Shown here: positions 33,870-41,054 of the stretch, in pieces
Position numbering within the stretch: the stretch's first letter is position 1
Layout of the letters: each line of letters begins with the position of its first letter
Program-made: the position numbers and the translations under genes
The notes under the pieces: generated by a model
The model's database searches: none
What the model saw: the letters and a program-made list of their open reading frames with translations, nothing else
Told to the model about the DNA's origin: nothing
NCBI GenBank assembly: GCA_937872175.1
Contig: CALMPI010000049.1
Coordinates: 62,001-126,000 of the forward strand
DNA: 64,000 nt
Reading direction: 5' to 3'
From: an uncultured Flavobacteriales bacterium
GTDB lineage: Bacteria > Bacteroidota > Bacteroidia > Flavobacteriales_F > PHOS-HE28

Positions 33870-35792
33870 ATGCGCACCATCAACCCCAACACCCTGATCC
33901 CGGTCTTTGCCCTTACACTGGCCGCGCAGTTGGCGAGCGCGCAAGACGAGGACGATGCCCGCTACGAGATCCACGCGCCGAGCGCTGTGGCCACCACCTC
34001 GGTGGCGAACGCAGCGGTCGTGTCGCCCACGCAGCGGACCGCTCCAACGCGTGTTGTTCTGCCCGTCGCACCCGCCCCGGTCGGCGGCGGCAACTACACC
34101 CTGCAGTTCCTGGGTGGCATCAATCCCAAGGACGCCGTGCTGGATTCCATTAAACGCGTGAAGAATGCGCTGACCGCGGATGAGGGGGCCATGGACAGGC
34201 GGAGCGACGACCCCGGTGGAGCCAAGGCCGGCACCCCCGACCTCGGCTACAGCTTTGACTCCAACACACAATCGTATTCCTGGCCCATGGACAACAGCCT
34301 GGCCATCTCGGACCAGGACGTGATCGTGGCCGCCAGCAACGGGGGGGTGATGATCCATCGGTATGACGGCACGCTGCTGGCATCCTACACCTGGACGCAG
34401 TTCGCCGGAGAGCCCTGCTTCGACCCGCGGGTGTTCTATGATGCCGTGGACAACAGGTTCGTGATGGTCGCCCTCCACGGGAACACACCCGCCACATCGA
34501 AGCTGAAGGTGCTGTTCTCTTCATCCATCGATCCGCTCCAGCCCTGGCACATGTACGACATCACCGCCGCCAGCGTGTCCAACCACATCGGTAGTGGGAA
34601 GTGGTTCGACTACCCCACCCTGGGCCTGTCCGAGGATGAAGTGTTCGTCTCGGTGGATGTGCGGAACAGCGGCTTCGTGGAGAACGTGGTCTTCCAGATG
34701 GACCATTCGGACGGGTATGCCGGCAGTATGATGAACTGGGTGATCTGGACGGGCATTTCGAACAGTCCGTTCGCGACCTACCACCTTACCGCCGCCCCCA
34801 ACGGCTGGTCAGGCCGCATGAGCAAGGGCCAGTACTTCGTGCTCAGCTCGTCCAGCGGGGGCAGTAGCGTTCGCGTCTTCCGGATCACTGAGAAGATCGG
34901 CAACAACCCGGTGATGAACAGCTGGACCGTGGGCACCGCTTCGTACGCGGCGCCGGCGGATGCGCATATGCCCGGCACGGCCAAACGACTGGACATCGGA
35001 TCCTGCGCCGTGCGCGGGGCCTACTACTTGAGCGGCTATCTGCACATGGTGTTCAGCACGGAGAACTCCGCATCGGTGGGCAAGATCCGGTATGTGCGCG
35101 TGGCCACCTCCGGCATGACCGCGCAGAGCAGCACCTTCCATTCCTCCGCGGACAACTACCTGGCGTATCCCACGGTGATCCCCTACAACAACGCGGATCA
35201 TGGCGGCCCCAACAGCAACGCCATCATCGGCTTCCTGGTCAGCAACAACACCAATAAGTACCCCTCCATCTCCGTGGTGAACTGTGATGAGAGCATGACC
35301 TGGTCGGGGTCCGTTGGCGTTCGCTCCGGGACCACCTACATCGAATACACCACGGACAACGTTCAGCGATGGGGGGATTACATCGGCATGTGCCGTGAGC
35401 ACAGTGTCGCGGATGAGCCCAGGGTCTGGATCGCGGGTGCCTACGCCGTAAGCGGCCACGTATATCGCGCGCGCATTGCGCAGGTCGGCCTCGGATCGGT
35501 CACCGGGGTGGATGAGCCAACGACGAACACCCCCTTCGCAGAAGGCGCGCTGTTCCCCAACCCCGCCCATGGGCCCGTGACCCTGGATGTCGTGTTCGAT
35601 GCGGACGAGCCGCTCGTGGTGGAGCTGGTGGCCATGGATGGCACCCGCGTGCGGACCATCTACCAGGGCATACCGCGGTCCGGAAGGAACAGGATCACCT
35701 TCGACAGTAGCGATGTGGCGCCTGGGCTGTACATGGTGGTGGCCCGCACGAGCAGCACCGTGCTCGGTTCGCTGCGGTTCATCGCCCAATAG
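33870..35792 (+). CDS. Large secreted protein with T9SS type A sorting domain
   Basis: 640 aa. Signal peptide residues 1-25 (ending A-S-A-Q). The middle ~450 residues are rich in aromatic and small polar residues and beta-like (W-F-D-Y-P-T-L-G-L-S; Q-R-W-G-D-Y-I-G-M), reminiscent of beta-propeller surface proteins, but I recognise no catalytic motif. The C-terminus is a clear type A sorting domain: G-A-L-F-P-N-P-A-H-G-P-V-T-L, L-V-A-M-D-G-T-R-V, then V-A-P-G-L-Y-M-V-V-A. It is therefore exported through the T9SS. It is monocistronic. Confidence 0.82.
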   Translation: MRTINPNTLIPVFALTLAAQLASAQDEDDARYEIHAPSAVATTSVANAAVVSPTQRTAPTRVVLPVAPAPVGGGNYTLQFLGGINPKDAVLDSIKRVKNALTADEGAMDRRSDDPGGAKAGTPDLGYSFDSNTQSYSWPMDNSLAISDQDVIVAASNGGVMIHRYDGTLLASYTWTQFAGEPCFDPRVFYDAVDNRFVMVALHGNTPATSKLKVLFSSSIDPLQPWHMYDITAASVSNHIGSGKWFDYPTLGLSEDEVFVSVDVRNSGFVENVVFQMDHSDGYAGSMMNWVIWTGISNSPFATYHLTAAPNGWSGRMSKGQYFVLSSSSGGSSVRVFRITEKIGNNPVMNSWTVGTASYAAPADAHMPGTAKRLDIGSCAVRGAYYLSGYLHMVFSTENSASVGKIRYVRVATSGMTAQSSTFHSSADNYLAYPTVIPYNNADHGGPNSNAIIGFLVSNNTNKYPSISVVNCDESMTWSGSVGVRSGTTYIEYTTDNVQRWGDYIGMCREHSVADEPRVWIAGAYAVSGHVYRARIAQVGLGSVTGVDEPTTNTPFAEGALFPNPAHGPVTLDVVFDADEPLVVELVAMDGTRVRTIYQGIPRSGRNRITFDSSDVAPGLYMVVARTSSTVLGSLRFIAQ

Positions 35793-35912
35793 ACCCCGCC
35801 GTGTGGAGGGAACACGGTAGCGTACGGCAGGCCACACAAGCATGCCCGTACCGAACGTGCCGGACCATCTCCCGGCGCGCTCCTCGGCGCACCGCGCGCC
35901 GTCCACCCCCTG

Positions 35913-35926
35913 CGATGCCGGCATCG
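35913..35926. terminator. 14-bp perfect palindrome after gp19-like gene
   Basis: CGATGCCGGCATCG, 9 nt downstream of the stop of the minus-strand tail-tube-like gene. It may be a terminator or a protein site; there is no T-tract. Confidence 0.35.
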
Positions 35927-35935
35927 GAACGCCGT

Positions 35936-36400
35936 TCATGGCCGCACGATCTCCCAGCCCTCGTTCTCCAGCCTGATCCGTTCGAAGGCCACGGCAGTCG
36001 TGCTCGCGTCCAGCACCGGAAGGGCCTGGTATTCGCTCACCCAGCAGGTGAGGACGGTGTACGTGTTCACCACCTGGCCGGCCTCGTTGTACAGTTCCAG
36101 GGTGATGTCCTTGCGGAGGTCCGTGCCAGGGTTCGTGCCCGTGTTCCACACCTGGCCCATCCACTGCACGAAACCGGGGTCATGCGTGACACCACGTTCG
36201 AGGGTGATCGTCGCGTGTTCCGCGCGCACGGACGACCGGCGTACGGTGCTGGGAAGGCCGCCATCGCGGACCGCCACCCCGCCGGTGCCGCGGCCCAAGG
36301 CGCTCACGGTGTGGACGCCGGCCACAACGCGTCCATCGAACTTCACGCGAAACTTGAAGCTCGTGTAGGGATCGGTCAGCTGTGCACGATGATCCGCCAT
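35936..36400 (-). CDS. Phage T4 gp19-like tail-tube protein (contractile injection family), orphan
   Basis: About 154 aa, the size of tube proteins of phage tails and extracellular contractile injection systems (PF06841 family). The order of elements fits: D-P-Y-T-S-F-K-F-R-V-K-F-D-G near the N-terminus, V-A-G-V-H-T-V-S-A-L, I-T-L-E-R-G-V-T-H-D, a W-x-x-x-V-W-N segment, L-Y-N-E-A-G-Q-V-V, T-C-W-V-S-E-Y-Q, and the final F-E-R-I-R-L-E-N-E-G-W-E. In full systems this protein polymerises into the inner tube. No sheath, spike, baseplate or ATPase gene is adjacent, so this copy is orphan. The ATG at 36400 aligns best; an ATG at 36415 adds five residues. Confidence 0.72.
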   Translation of the reverse strand: MADHRAQLTDPYTSFKFRVKFDGRVVAGVHTVSALGRGTGGVAVRDGGLPSTVRRSSVRAEHATITLERGVTHDPGFVQWMGQVWNTGTNPGTDLRKDITLELYNEAGQVVNTYTVLTCWVSEYQALPVLDASTTAVAFERIRLENEGWEIVRP

Positions 36401-36462
36401 GCCATGGACCTGCAAGGCTACTGAACCATCCGCAGCCCGGCCCTGCGCCTACCCTCCTGAAC

Positions 36463-36497
36463 GCGAAAAACCCCGGCCGAGGCACCGGGGCTTTCGC
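36463..36497. terminator. Strong hairpin terminator downstream of FN3 protein gene
   Basis: Arms 36463-36476 and 36485-36497 pair through CCCCGG/CCGGGG and AAA/TTT runs. Read on the minus strand it is a stem followed by a T-run (GGGGTTTTTCGC), a classical intrinsic terminator for the gene ending at 36528. Confidence 0.75.
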
Positions 36498-36527
36498 ACG
36501 AAGCGTGATCGACGAAGAAGCGCGGCC

Positions 36528-37148
36528 TTACGCCGCCCGGCCCATGGCCGGGTCGCATTGCAGGCCTTCGCCCGCCGCGCCGATGGCGCTCACGCAGAAC
36601 CAGTAGGCCTTGTAGCTCTCCAGGTCCGTCACCAGGTGGCTGGCCTTGGTGGTGTAGCCGATGGCCTCCCAGTTGGCCTCCACGTTGGGGTCGCTGGCCG
36701 TCATCCACACCTGGTAGCCGCGGGCCCCGTGCACCGTGCGCCAGCGCAGCTCCAGGGCGCCCTTGCTGTTGGTCATGCGCGCCTGCATGTCCCGCGCCGT
36801 GCCCGGCACGCCCACCGGCTCGGGCCGTTTGGCCAGCTCGAAGCCGCTGGTGGTGAGCTTCGCCGCATCGCCCTGGGCCACCATCCGCACGTAGTCCGCC
36901 ACGCTGCGCAGGATGCCCCGCACCTCCATCACCCGGGCATCGCGGGCCGCCCGCGCCGCCTGGCTCCCGTTGATGGCCTCCAGGATGGCCGCCTCCAGCG
37001 TGGCCGCCTTCGCCGCCAGGTCCGCAGCCGACGTCGGCGGGCTGGGGAAGTTCGCGTTCCCGTCCAACTTCTCCGCCACGTTGCGCAGCAGGGCCTGCAC
37101 ACGCAGGGGGGTCAGATCGAACAGGTCCAACTTGATGTTCGCCTTCAT
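36528..37148 (-). CDS. Fibronectin type III domain protein
   Basis: 206 aa, no signal peptide. It starts K-A-N-I-K-L-D-L-F-D-L; residues 30-110 are helical and Ala-rich; residues about 118-200 form an FN3-like domain (G-A-L-E-L-R-W-R-T-V-H-G-A-R-G-Y-Q-V-W, then Y-W-F-C-V-S-A-I-G). Such cytoplasmic-looking FN3 proteins occur in several Bacteroidota; their role is unknown. The ATG at 37148 is preferred over an upstream in-frame start in low-complexity sequence. It is followed by a strong terminator. Confidence 0.7.
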   Translation of the reverse strand: MKANIKLDLFDLTPLRVQALLRNVAEKLDGNANFPSPPTSAADLAAKAATLEAAILEAINGSQAARAARDARVMEVRGILRSVADYVRMVAQGDAAKLTTSGFELAKRPEPVGVPGTARDMQARMTNSKGALELRWRTVHGARGYQVWMTASDPNVEANWEAIGYTTKASHLVTDLESYKAYWFCVSAIGAAGEGLQCDPAMGRAA

Positions 37149-37400
37149 GAGTTCCGCTCCGTGGACCCGGTGGAGCGACGCCGTTGTTGTGAGCGGTCCG
37201 GGCCGTGGTACGCCACGGGGCCGCAACAGGGGGCTGGATCATGCGGGTTATGCGGAACGGCATGGAACGCACATTCCGGAAAAGGCGTCACCAGCAGGCC
37301 TGCGCACGCCGTATGCCCGAAAGAATATGTGGCGCAGGGCGTAACCCGATGCGCGCCCGGGTGGCCTCACCCGCCCGGCGGATCGCTCTTCCGCGGGGGC
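37149..37400. other. Intergenic stretch between FN3 gene and tandem array
   Basis: No convincing gene. Several overlapping frames are open because the sequence is GC-rich, but none shows protein-like composition. Confidence 0.5.
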
Positions 37401-37708
37401 GAAGGCGATCGCCCTGGAGGTGCACCGGTGTCGTGGTGGAGGGCGAAGGCGATCGCCCTGGAGGTGCATCGGTGTCGCAGTGGAGAGCGAAGGCGATCGC
37501 CTTGGAGGTGCACCGGTGTCGTGGTGGAGAGCGAAGGCGATCGCCCTGGAGGTGCACCGGTGTCGTGGTGGAAGTCGAAGGCGGTCGTCCCGGAGGTCCA
37601 CCGGTGTCGTGGTGGAGGGGGAAGGCGATCGTCCCGGAGGGCCACCCCGATCGTGGTGTGGGTCCAAGGCGATGGCCCGGGTGATCAGCTCCTGTCGCAG
37701 TGGAGTGC
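37401..37708. repeat. 44-bp tandem repeat array, seven units
   Basis: Units begin at 37401, 37445, 37489, 37533, 37577, 37621 and 37665, exactly 44 bp apart. Units 1-4 are nearly identical and units 5-7 diverge progressively. Each canonical unit contains two palindromes, GGCGATCGCC (perfect in units 1-4) and CACCGGTG (units 1, 3, 4, 5). The unit length is not a multiple of three, and frames stay open on both strands only because stop codons are rare in the unit, so it is unlikely to encode a repeat protein. It is not CRISPR-like because there are no unique spacers. It lies next to an XRE regulator gene. Confidence 0.9.
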
Positions 37709-37854
37709 GCCCATGGGCGATGCCGTGGACCCGTGCGGAGGAGCCGGAAGGCCCCCGCCCCCCGGCATCGCGTGCCCCGGCCCCGCCGGGGCACACCCGG
37801 TGGCCCCAGGCCCGGGCCCGCCGCACCCGCCGGCCTGCCGCACCCCGCCGGCCG
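37709..37854. other. Extremely GC-rich spacer after XRE gene
   Basis: Contains a possible eighth, strongly degenerate repeat unit at its left edge and then C/G-runs and several small GC-palindromes; no gene seen. Confidence 0.45.
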
Positions 37855-38106
37855 TCAGCCCAACAGGCCGGCCTGCCGCAGCTCCTCCTCCCGCACCCGC
37901 CGCAGGGTGTCGAACAGCCCCAGCGGCACCTCCATGTACAGCGCGATCCGTTCCATCTCCCAGAAGTACGGCTTGTTCACCCCGCTCTCCAACTTGCTCA
38001 AGCGGCTCTGCTCCATGTCCAGCGCCCGCCAAAGCTGTGTTTGGTTCCAGCCCTTGCACTCGCGCAACAGCCGGATGCGCCCGCCCAATGTGTGGCCCAG
38101 TTCCAT
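37855..38106 (-). CDS. XRE family helix-turn-helix regulator
   Basis: 83 aa consisting of one HTH_3 domain: G-G-R-I-R-L-L-R-E-C-K-G-W-N-Q-T-Q-L at the N-terminus, L-D-M-E-Q-S-R-L-S-K-L-E-S-G as the recognition helix, and a final helix. It should bind DNA as a dimer and regulate nearby genes. It follows the restriction-modification island in the same orientation after 252 nt, with its own -7-like box (minus-strand CATCTTTG at 38144-38151), and sits beside the 44-bp repeat array, whose palindromes could be its operators; that link is inference. Confidence 0.85.
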   Translation of the reverse strand: MELGHTLGGRIRLLRECKGWNQTQLWRALDMEQSRLSKLESGVNKPYFWEMERIALYMEVPLGLFDTLRRVREEELRQAGLLG

Positions 38107-38143
38107 GATCCACGGCGCCGGAATGGGATCGGGGGCCGCATTT

Positions 38144-38151
38144 CAAAGATG
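38144..38151 (-). promoter_or_regulatory. -7-like box for XRE gene
   Basis: Minus-strand CATCTTTG, 37 nt before the ATG; one mismatch to TAnnTTTG. Confidence 0.3.
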
Positions 38152-38214
38152 GGCGCTGTCGGAAGGAGTTGACAGGCCCGAGGCCTTCGGGTTTCCACCA
38201 TCGATCGTGCACAG

Positions 38215-38229
38215 GCCGCCGGAGGCGGC
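38215..38229. terminator. Small GC hairpin in the gap after the restriction island
   Basis: GCCGCC-GGA-GGCGGC, perfect 6-bp stem; a candidate weak terminator for the 664-aa gene ending at 38359. G-runs follow between 38256 and 38322. Confidence 0.3.
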
Positions 38230-38358
38230 GCGGTCCGGGGGCCGAAGGCCTGGGCTGGGCGGTGGGCCGGGGTGGCGGGTGCTGGGGTTGGAGGTTGGGT
38301 GGGTGGGGGGTGGCTGGAGCGCTCGGCGGTGCATGGCGTGCGTTCAGCTCGTTCGGCC

Positions 38359-40353
38359 CTAGGCCGACCAGTCGAGCGGGAGCTCGTCGCCCGCAGGCCC
38401 TTGGGCCGCTTCCCCGAGGCGGCGGATGTAGCCCTGCGCATCGATCGACAGTCGACCCGAGGCCACTACGCCGGCCACGGCCCGCTCCACACGGCGGAGG
38501 TCCGCTCCGCTGCGCTCGGCCAGGTACCTGGTCAACTCCCGGCGATGTGCGCCGATGAAGCGCAGCAACACCGAGGTGCGCAGAAGGCTGGCCGGTACCC
38601 GGGTCGGCGGCGGGGGGGCGGGCTGCTGATACGCTTTGCCCGTCAGGCCGATGTATCCGCCGCCGATGAACTGAAAGCGCCCATGGGTGTCCAGTTTCAG
38701 GTTATGGCGGATGCTGGTCGCATGGGTGCCAGGGCGGTAATGGCGGACGTGCTCCTCGATGACCGCCAAATGCACCGGGGTGGCGTGATCGGCCAAGAAT
38801 TCAGCGACGATGTTCCGGATCGTGCCGCCCTTCACCGAGCGGCGTTCGGCCTCCCAGCGACGCAGCCCATAGGTGCTTGTGCGGCCGATGGAGAAGAACC
38901 GCGTGCGGTGGTGGCGCACCATGCTCTGGATCGCTGATCGGGTGATGGGCCGCTCGGGATAGTGCCGGTGCCACGCGGAGAGGATCTCGTCCACATGGCG
39001 AGGTTCGTTCAGGTCCTGGAGCACCGCTTCCAGCATGTCCGCAAGGGCCTGTTCCGCGTTGGGGGGCAGCACCCAGGTGTCCCCCTCCATGGCCGTGTCG
39101 CCGAAGTACACCGGTAACAGGTGGATCAACAAGGCCTGGACACGCGCCCGGTGTTCGGCAGGCGGCCCACCCATCCATGCGCCGACCTCCAGCCGTTCCG
39201 GCGCGGTCCGCGGCCGGGCATGATGCGCTCGTGCCCGGTCCAGGGCGTTCTCGAGCGATGCCAGGAGCTCCTCGGCCACCAAGGGGATGCCGCGCGACCC
39301 CGCTCGCCCTTGGTCGCCACCTCTGGCCCCGCGCCAGTGCAGCGGGACCAGCCGGTGCGCGTTGAGGACCTGGGCCAGGTACCGGAACAGCAGCGGCGAC
39401 CACGTGGTGCCTTCCCGCGCGTTCGCCCGCGCGACGAGTTCCGGTGTGACCAAGAACAGGTCGTCGGTGGTGGTCAGCTCCGCAAAGTGATCGCGCACCC
39501 CCGGCAGGTCGGCGATCGGCGCCAATTGCTTGGGCATCTTCAGCTCCAACGCGTTGCGCAGTTGCCGCACCCGCTCGCGCGAAAGGCCGTGGCGCTGGGC
39601 GATCACCGAAAGCGGGTCCGCATCTCCGGATGCACTGAGCAGCTCCTGGACGATGCGCGCGTTGCGGTCCGCCTCCCCGGAGGTCATCCGCCTCTGCAGA
39701 AAGCGCAGCACATACAGTTCACCCGTACGCGGTGCCAGTTCGGCCAACTCCGTTCGGGAAACCACATACCGGTCCGCCCACCGTTCCAGAGGCGATCGGG
39801 TGTCCGGCGTTGTTCGGGTGACCGACACCGGTGCGACCCCGCCGGCAACAAGCGCCGCGCGGATGGATCGCAGTTCTGCCATCACCACGGGGCCCACTCC
39901 GGGCAGCTTAGGCGTGTTGCGGCCCAGTTCCATGAAGAAACGCACGAGGTCTTCCGGCGCAGTGCCGCCTGCATGGCGCACAACGATGTTCCGCGTGCGA
40001 ACGCTCAATCGGTTGAAGCGCCAGAGCATCCAGCGCGTGCGACTTGTTGCGACATCATCCTGGAGCGGTCGTATCGGTTCCTGCTCGGTGGCCGGCTCCG
40101 GGGTCGCCGCGCGCGGCGTGGCGAAGCGGGCCACGAGGTCCATCAGCTCGAAGTGGGTCCGCTTGCCGCATCCGGCCAATTGGGTGAAGCCCTGGGGATG
40201 TCCAGCCAGATCCAACAGGTGCCCCAGTGTCGTCAGACCATACCGCGCACACACGGTCCACGCCCGGGTGGACAATGGGGACAGGCGATCCAGCTCGTCC
40301 AGTGTGGTGCTGTCCGGTAGAGCGCGCTCGGGTTGCGTCTGTTCTTCGTTCAT
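38359..40353 (-). CDS. 664-aa DNA-binding protein: RpoA-CTD-like HhH, sigma-region-4-like HTH, HARE-like winged helices
   Basis: Residues about 20-75 (L-S-P-L-S-T-R-A-W-T-V-C, Y-G-L-T-T-L-G-H-L, L-A-G-C-G-K-R-T) resemble the helix-hairpin-helix C-terminal domain of RNA polymerase alpha, and residues 110-170 (L-P-G-V-G-P-V-V) look like a second copy. Residues about 245-272 (D-P-L-S-V-I-A-Q-R-H-G-L-S-R-E-R-V-R-Q-L) match a sigma-70 region 4 helix-turn-helix. Around 430-570 are two winged-helix-like segments recalling HARE-HTH/RpoE-delta (T-Y-G-L-R-R-W; G-G-Y-I-G-L). No nuclease or ATPase motif was seen. Its ATG overlaps the metalloprotease stop (ATGA), making it the last gene of the hsdR operon. 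Probably a transcription-associated regulator or defence factor; undescribed to my knowledge. Confidence 0.72.
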   Translation of the reverse strand: MNEEQTQPERALPDSTTLDELDRLSPLSTRAWTVCARYGLTTLGHLLDLAGHPQGFTQLAGCGKRTHFELMDLVARFATPRAATPEPATEQEPIRPLQDDVATSRTRWMLWRFNRLSVRTRNIVVRHAGGTAPEDLVRFFMELGRNTPKLPGVGPVVMAELRSIRAALVAGGVAPVSVTRTTPDTRSPLERWADRYVVSRTELAELAPRTGELYVLRFLQRRMTSGEADRNARIVQELLSASGDADPLSVIAQRHGLSRERVRQLRNALELKMPKQLAPIADLPGVRDHFAELTTTDDLFLVTPELVARANAREGTTWSPLLFRYLAQVLNAHRLVPLHWRGARGGDQGRAGSRGIPLVAEELLASLENALDRARAHHARPRTAPERLEVGAWMGGPPAEHRARVQALLIHLLPVYFGDTAMEGDTWVLPPNAEQALADMLEAVLQDLNEPRHVDEILSAWHRHYPERPITRSAIQSMVRHHRTRFFSIGRTSTYGLRRWEAERRSVKGGTIRNIVAEFLADHATPVHLAVIEEHVRHYRPGTHATSIRHNLKLDTHGRFQFIGGGYIGLTGKAYQQPAPPPPTRVPASLLRTSVLLRFIGAHRRELTRYLAERSGADLRRVERAVAGVVASGRLSIDAQGYIRRLGEAAQGPAGDELPLDWSA

Positions 40354-41054
40354 GCCAGCTCCAATCTGGTCTTCCGCTGTTCCCAGTCGGGGAGCACTCT
40401 ATCAAGCAGTTTCCGGAATGCAGGCCCATGGTCCGGATGCACCAGGTGGCACAGCTCATGCACCACCACATAGTCGATGCAGGGCCCTGGCGCCTGGATC
40501 AGCTCGGGGTTCAGCAGGATGGTGCCCTTGGGTGTGCAGCTGCCCCAGCGCTTGCGCATGTGCTGCACCCGGACAGACGGACGTGCAATACCGTACTTCT
40601 TAAATAACGGCATGGCCTTGTCAACGGCCTGCTCGAAGCGTACCACGGCATGGCTGCGGTACCAACCGGATAGCAGGCCGCGTACGTGCTCGGCATCCTT
40701 GGGATGCAGCGTGTGGATGTGGATGCGACCGCCCAGCAGCTTCACCTCCTCCTTTCCGGCGGTGGTGTGCACCTTCAGCCGGTACTGCTTGCCCAGGTAG
40801 CGGTGCGTTTCGCCGCTCACGTATTCCTTGGCCGGGGAGGCTGGTAGGAAGCTGCGGAAGAAGTCCTGCTGCCGCACGATCCAGCGCGCCTTCCGCAATA
40901 CAAGTTCATCCACCTTGGATACCGGCGCATCCAGCGGTGCCTTCAGTTCCACCCGCGCGTCGGGGTGTACGGCGATGCCCAGCGTACGCCGGGGGCTGCG
41001 CACCAGGGTGTACCACACCGTGGTGGTGCCGTATTGCACACTGCGCTCCTCCAT
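40350..41054 (-). CDS. YgjP/DUF45-type metallopeptidase
   Basis: 234 aa, normal for the family. It contains the signature R-K-R-W-G-S-C (about residues 167-173) and the zinc motif V-H-E-L-C-H with His199, Glu200, His203 and a third ligand near His209 (H-P-D-H-G). Family members are predicted gluzincin-type proteases and are often found beside type I restriction genes; the substrate is unknown. Its ATG overlaps the hsdR stop and its stop overlaps the next gene, so production is coupled to HsdR. Confidence 0.88.
   Translation of the reverse strand: MEERSVQYGTTTVWYTLVRSPRRTLGIAVHPDARVELKAPLDAPVSKVDELVLRKARWIVRQQDFFRSFLPASPAKEYVSGETHRYLGKQYRLKVHTTAGKEEVKLLGGRIHIHTLHPKDAEHVRGLLSGWYRSHAVVRFEQAVDKAMPLFKKYGIARPSVRVQHMRKRWGSCTPKGTILLNPELIQAPGPCIDYVVVHELCHLVHPDHGPAFRKLLDRVLPDWEQRKTRLELA

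Noticed and set aside
37401..37708. CRISPR array
   Set aside because: The 44-bp units are contiguous tandem copies without unique spacers, and no cas genes are nearby.
37205..37826. Repeat-protein genes in several frames across the tandem array
   Set aside because: The unit length is not divisible by three and frames are open on both strands simply because stops are rare in the repeat; no start with plausible context.
38169..38174. TTGACA as a sigma-70 -35 element on the plus strand
   Set aside because: No matching -10 or -7 box and no plus-strand gene downstream; Bacteroidota promoters differ.
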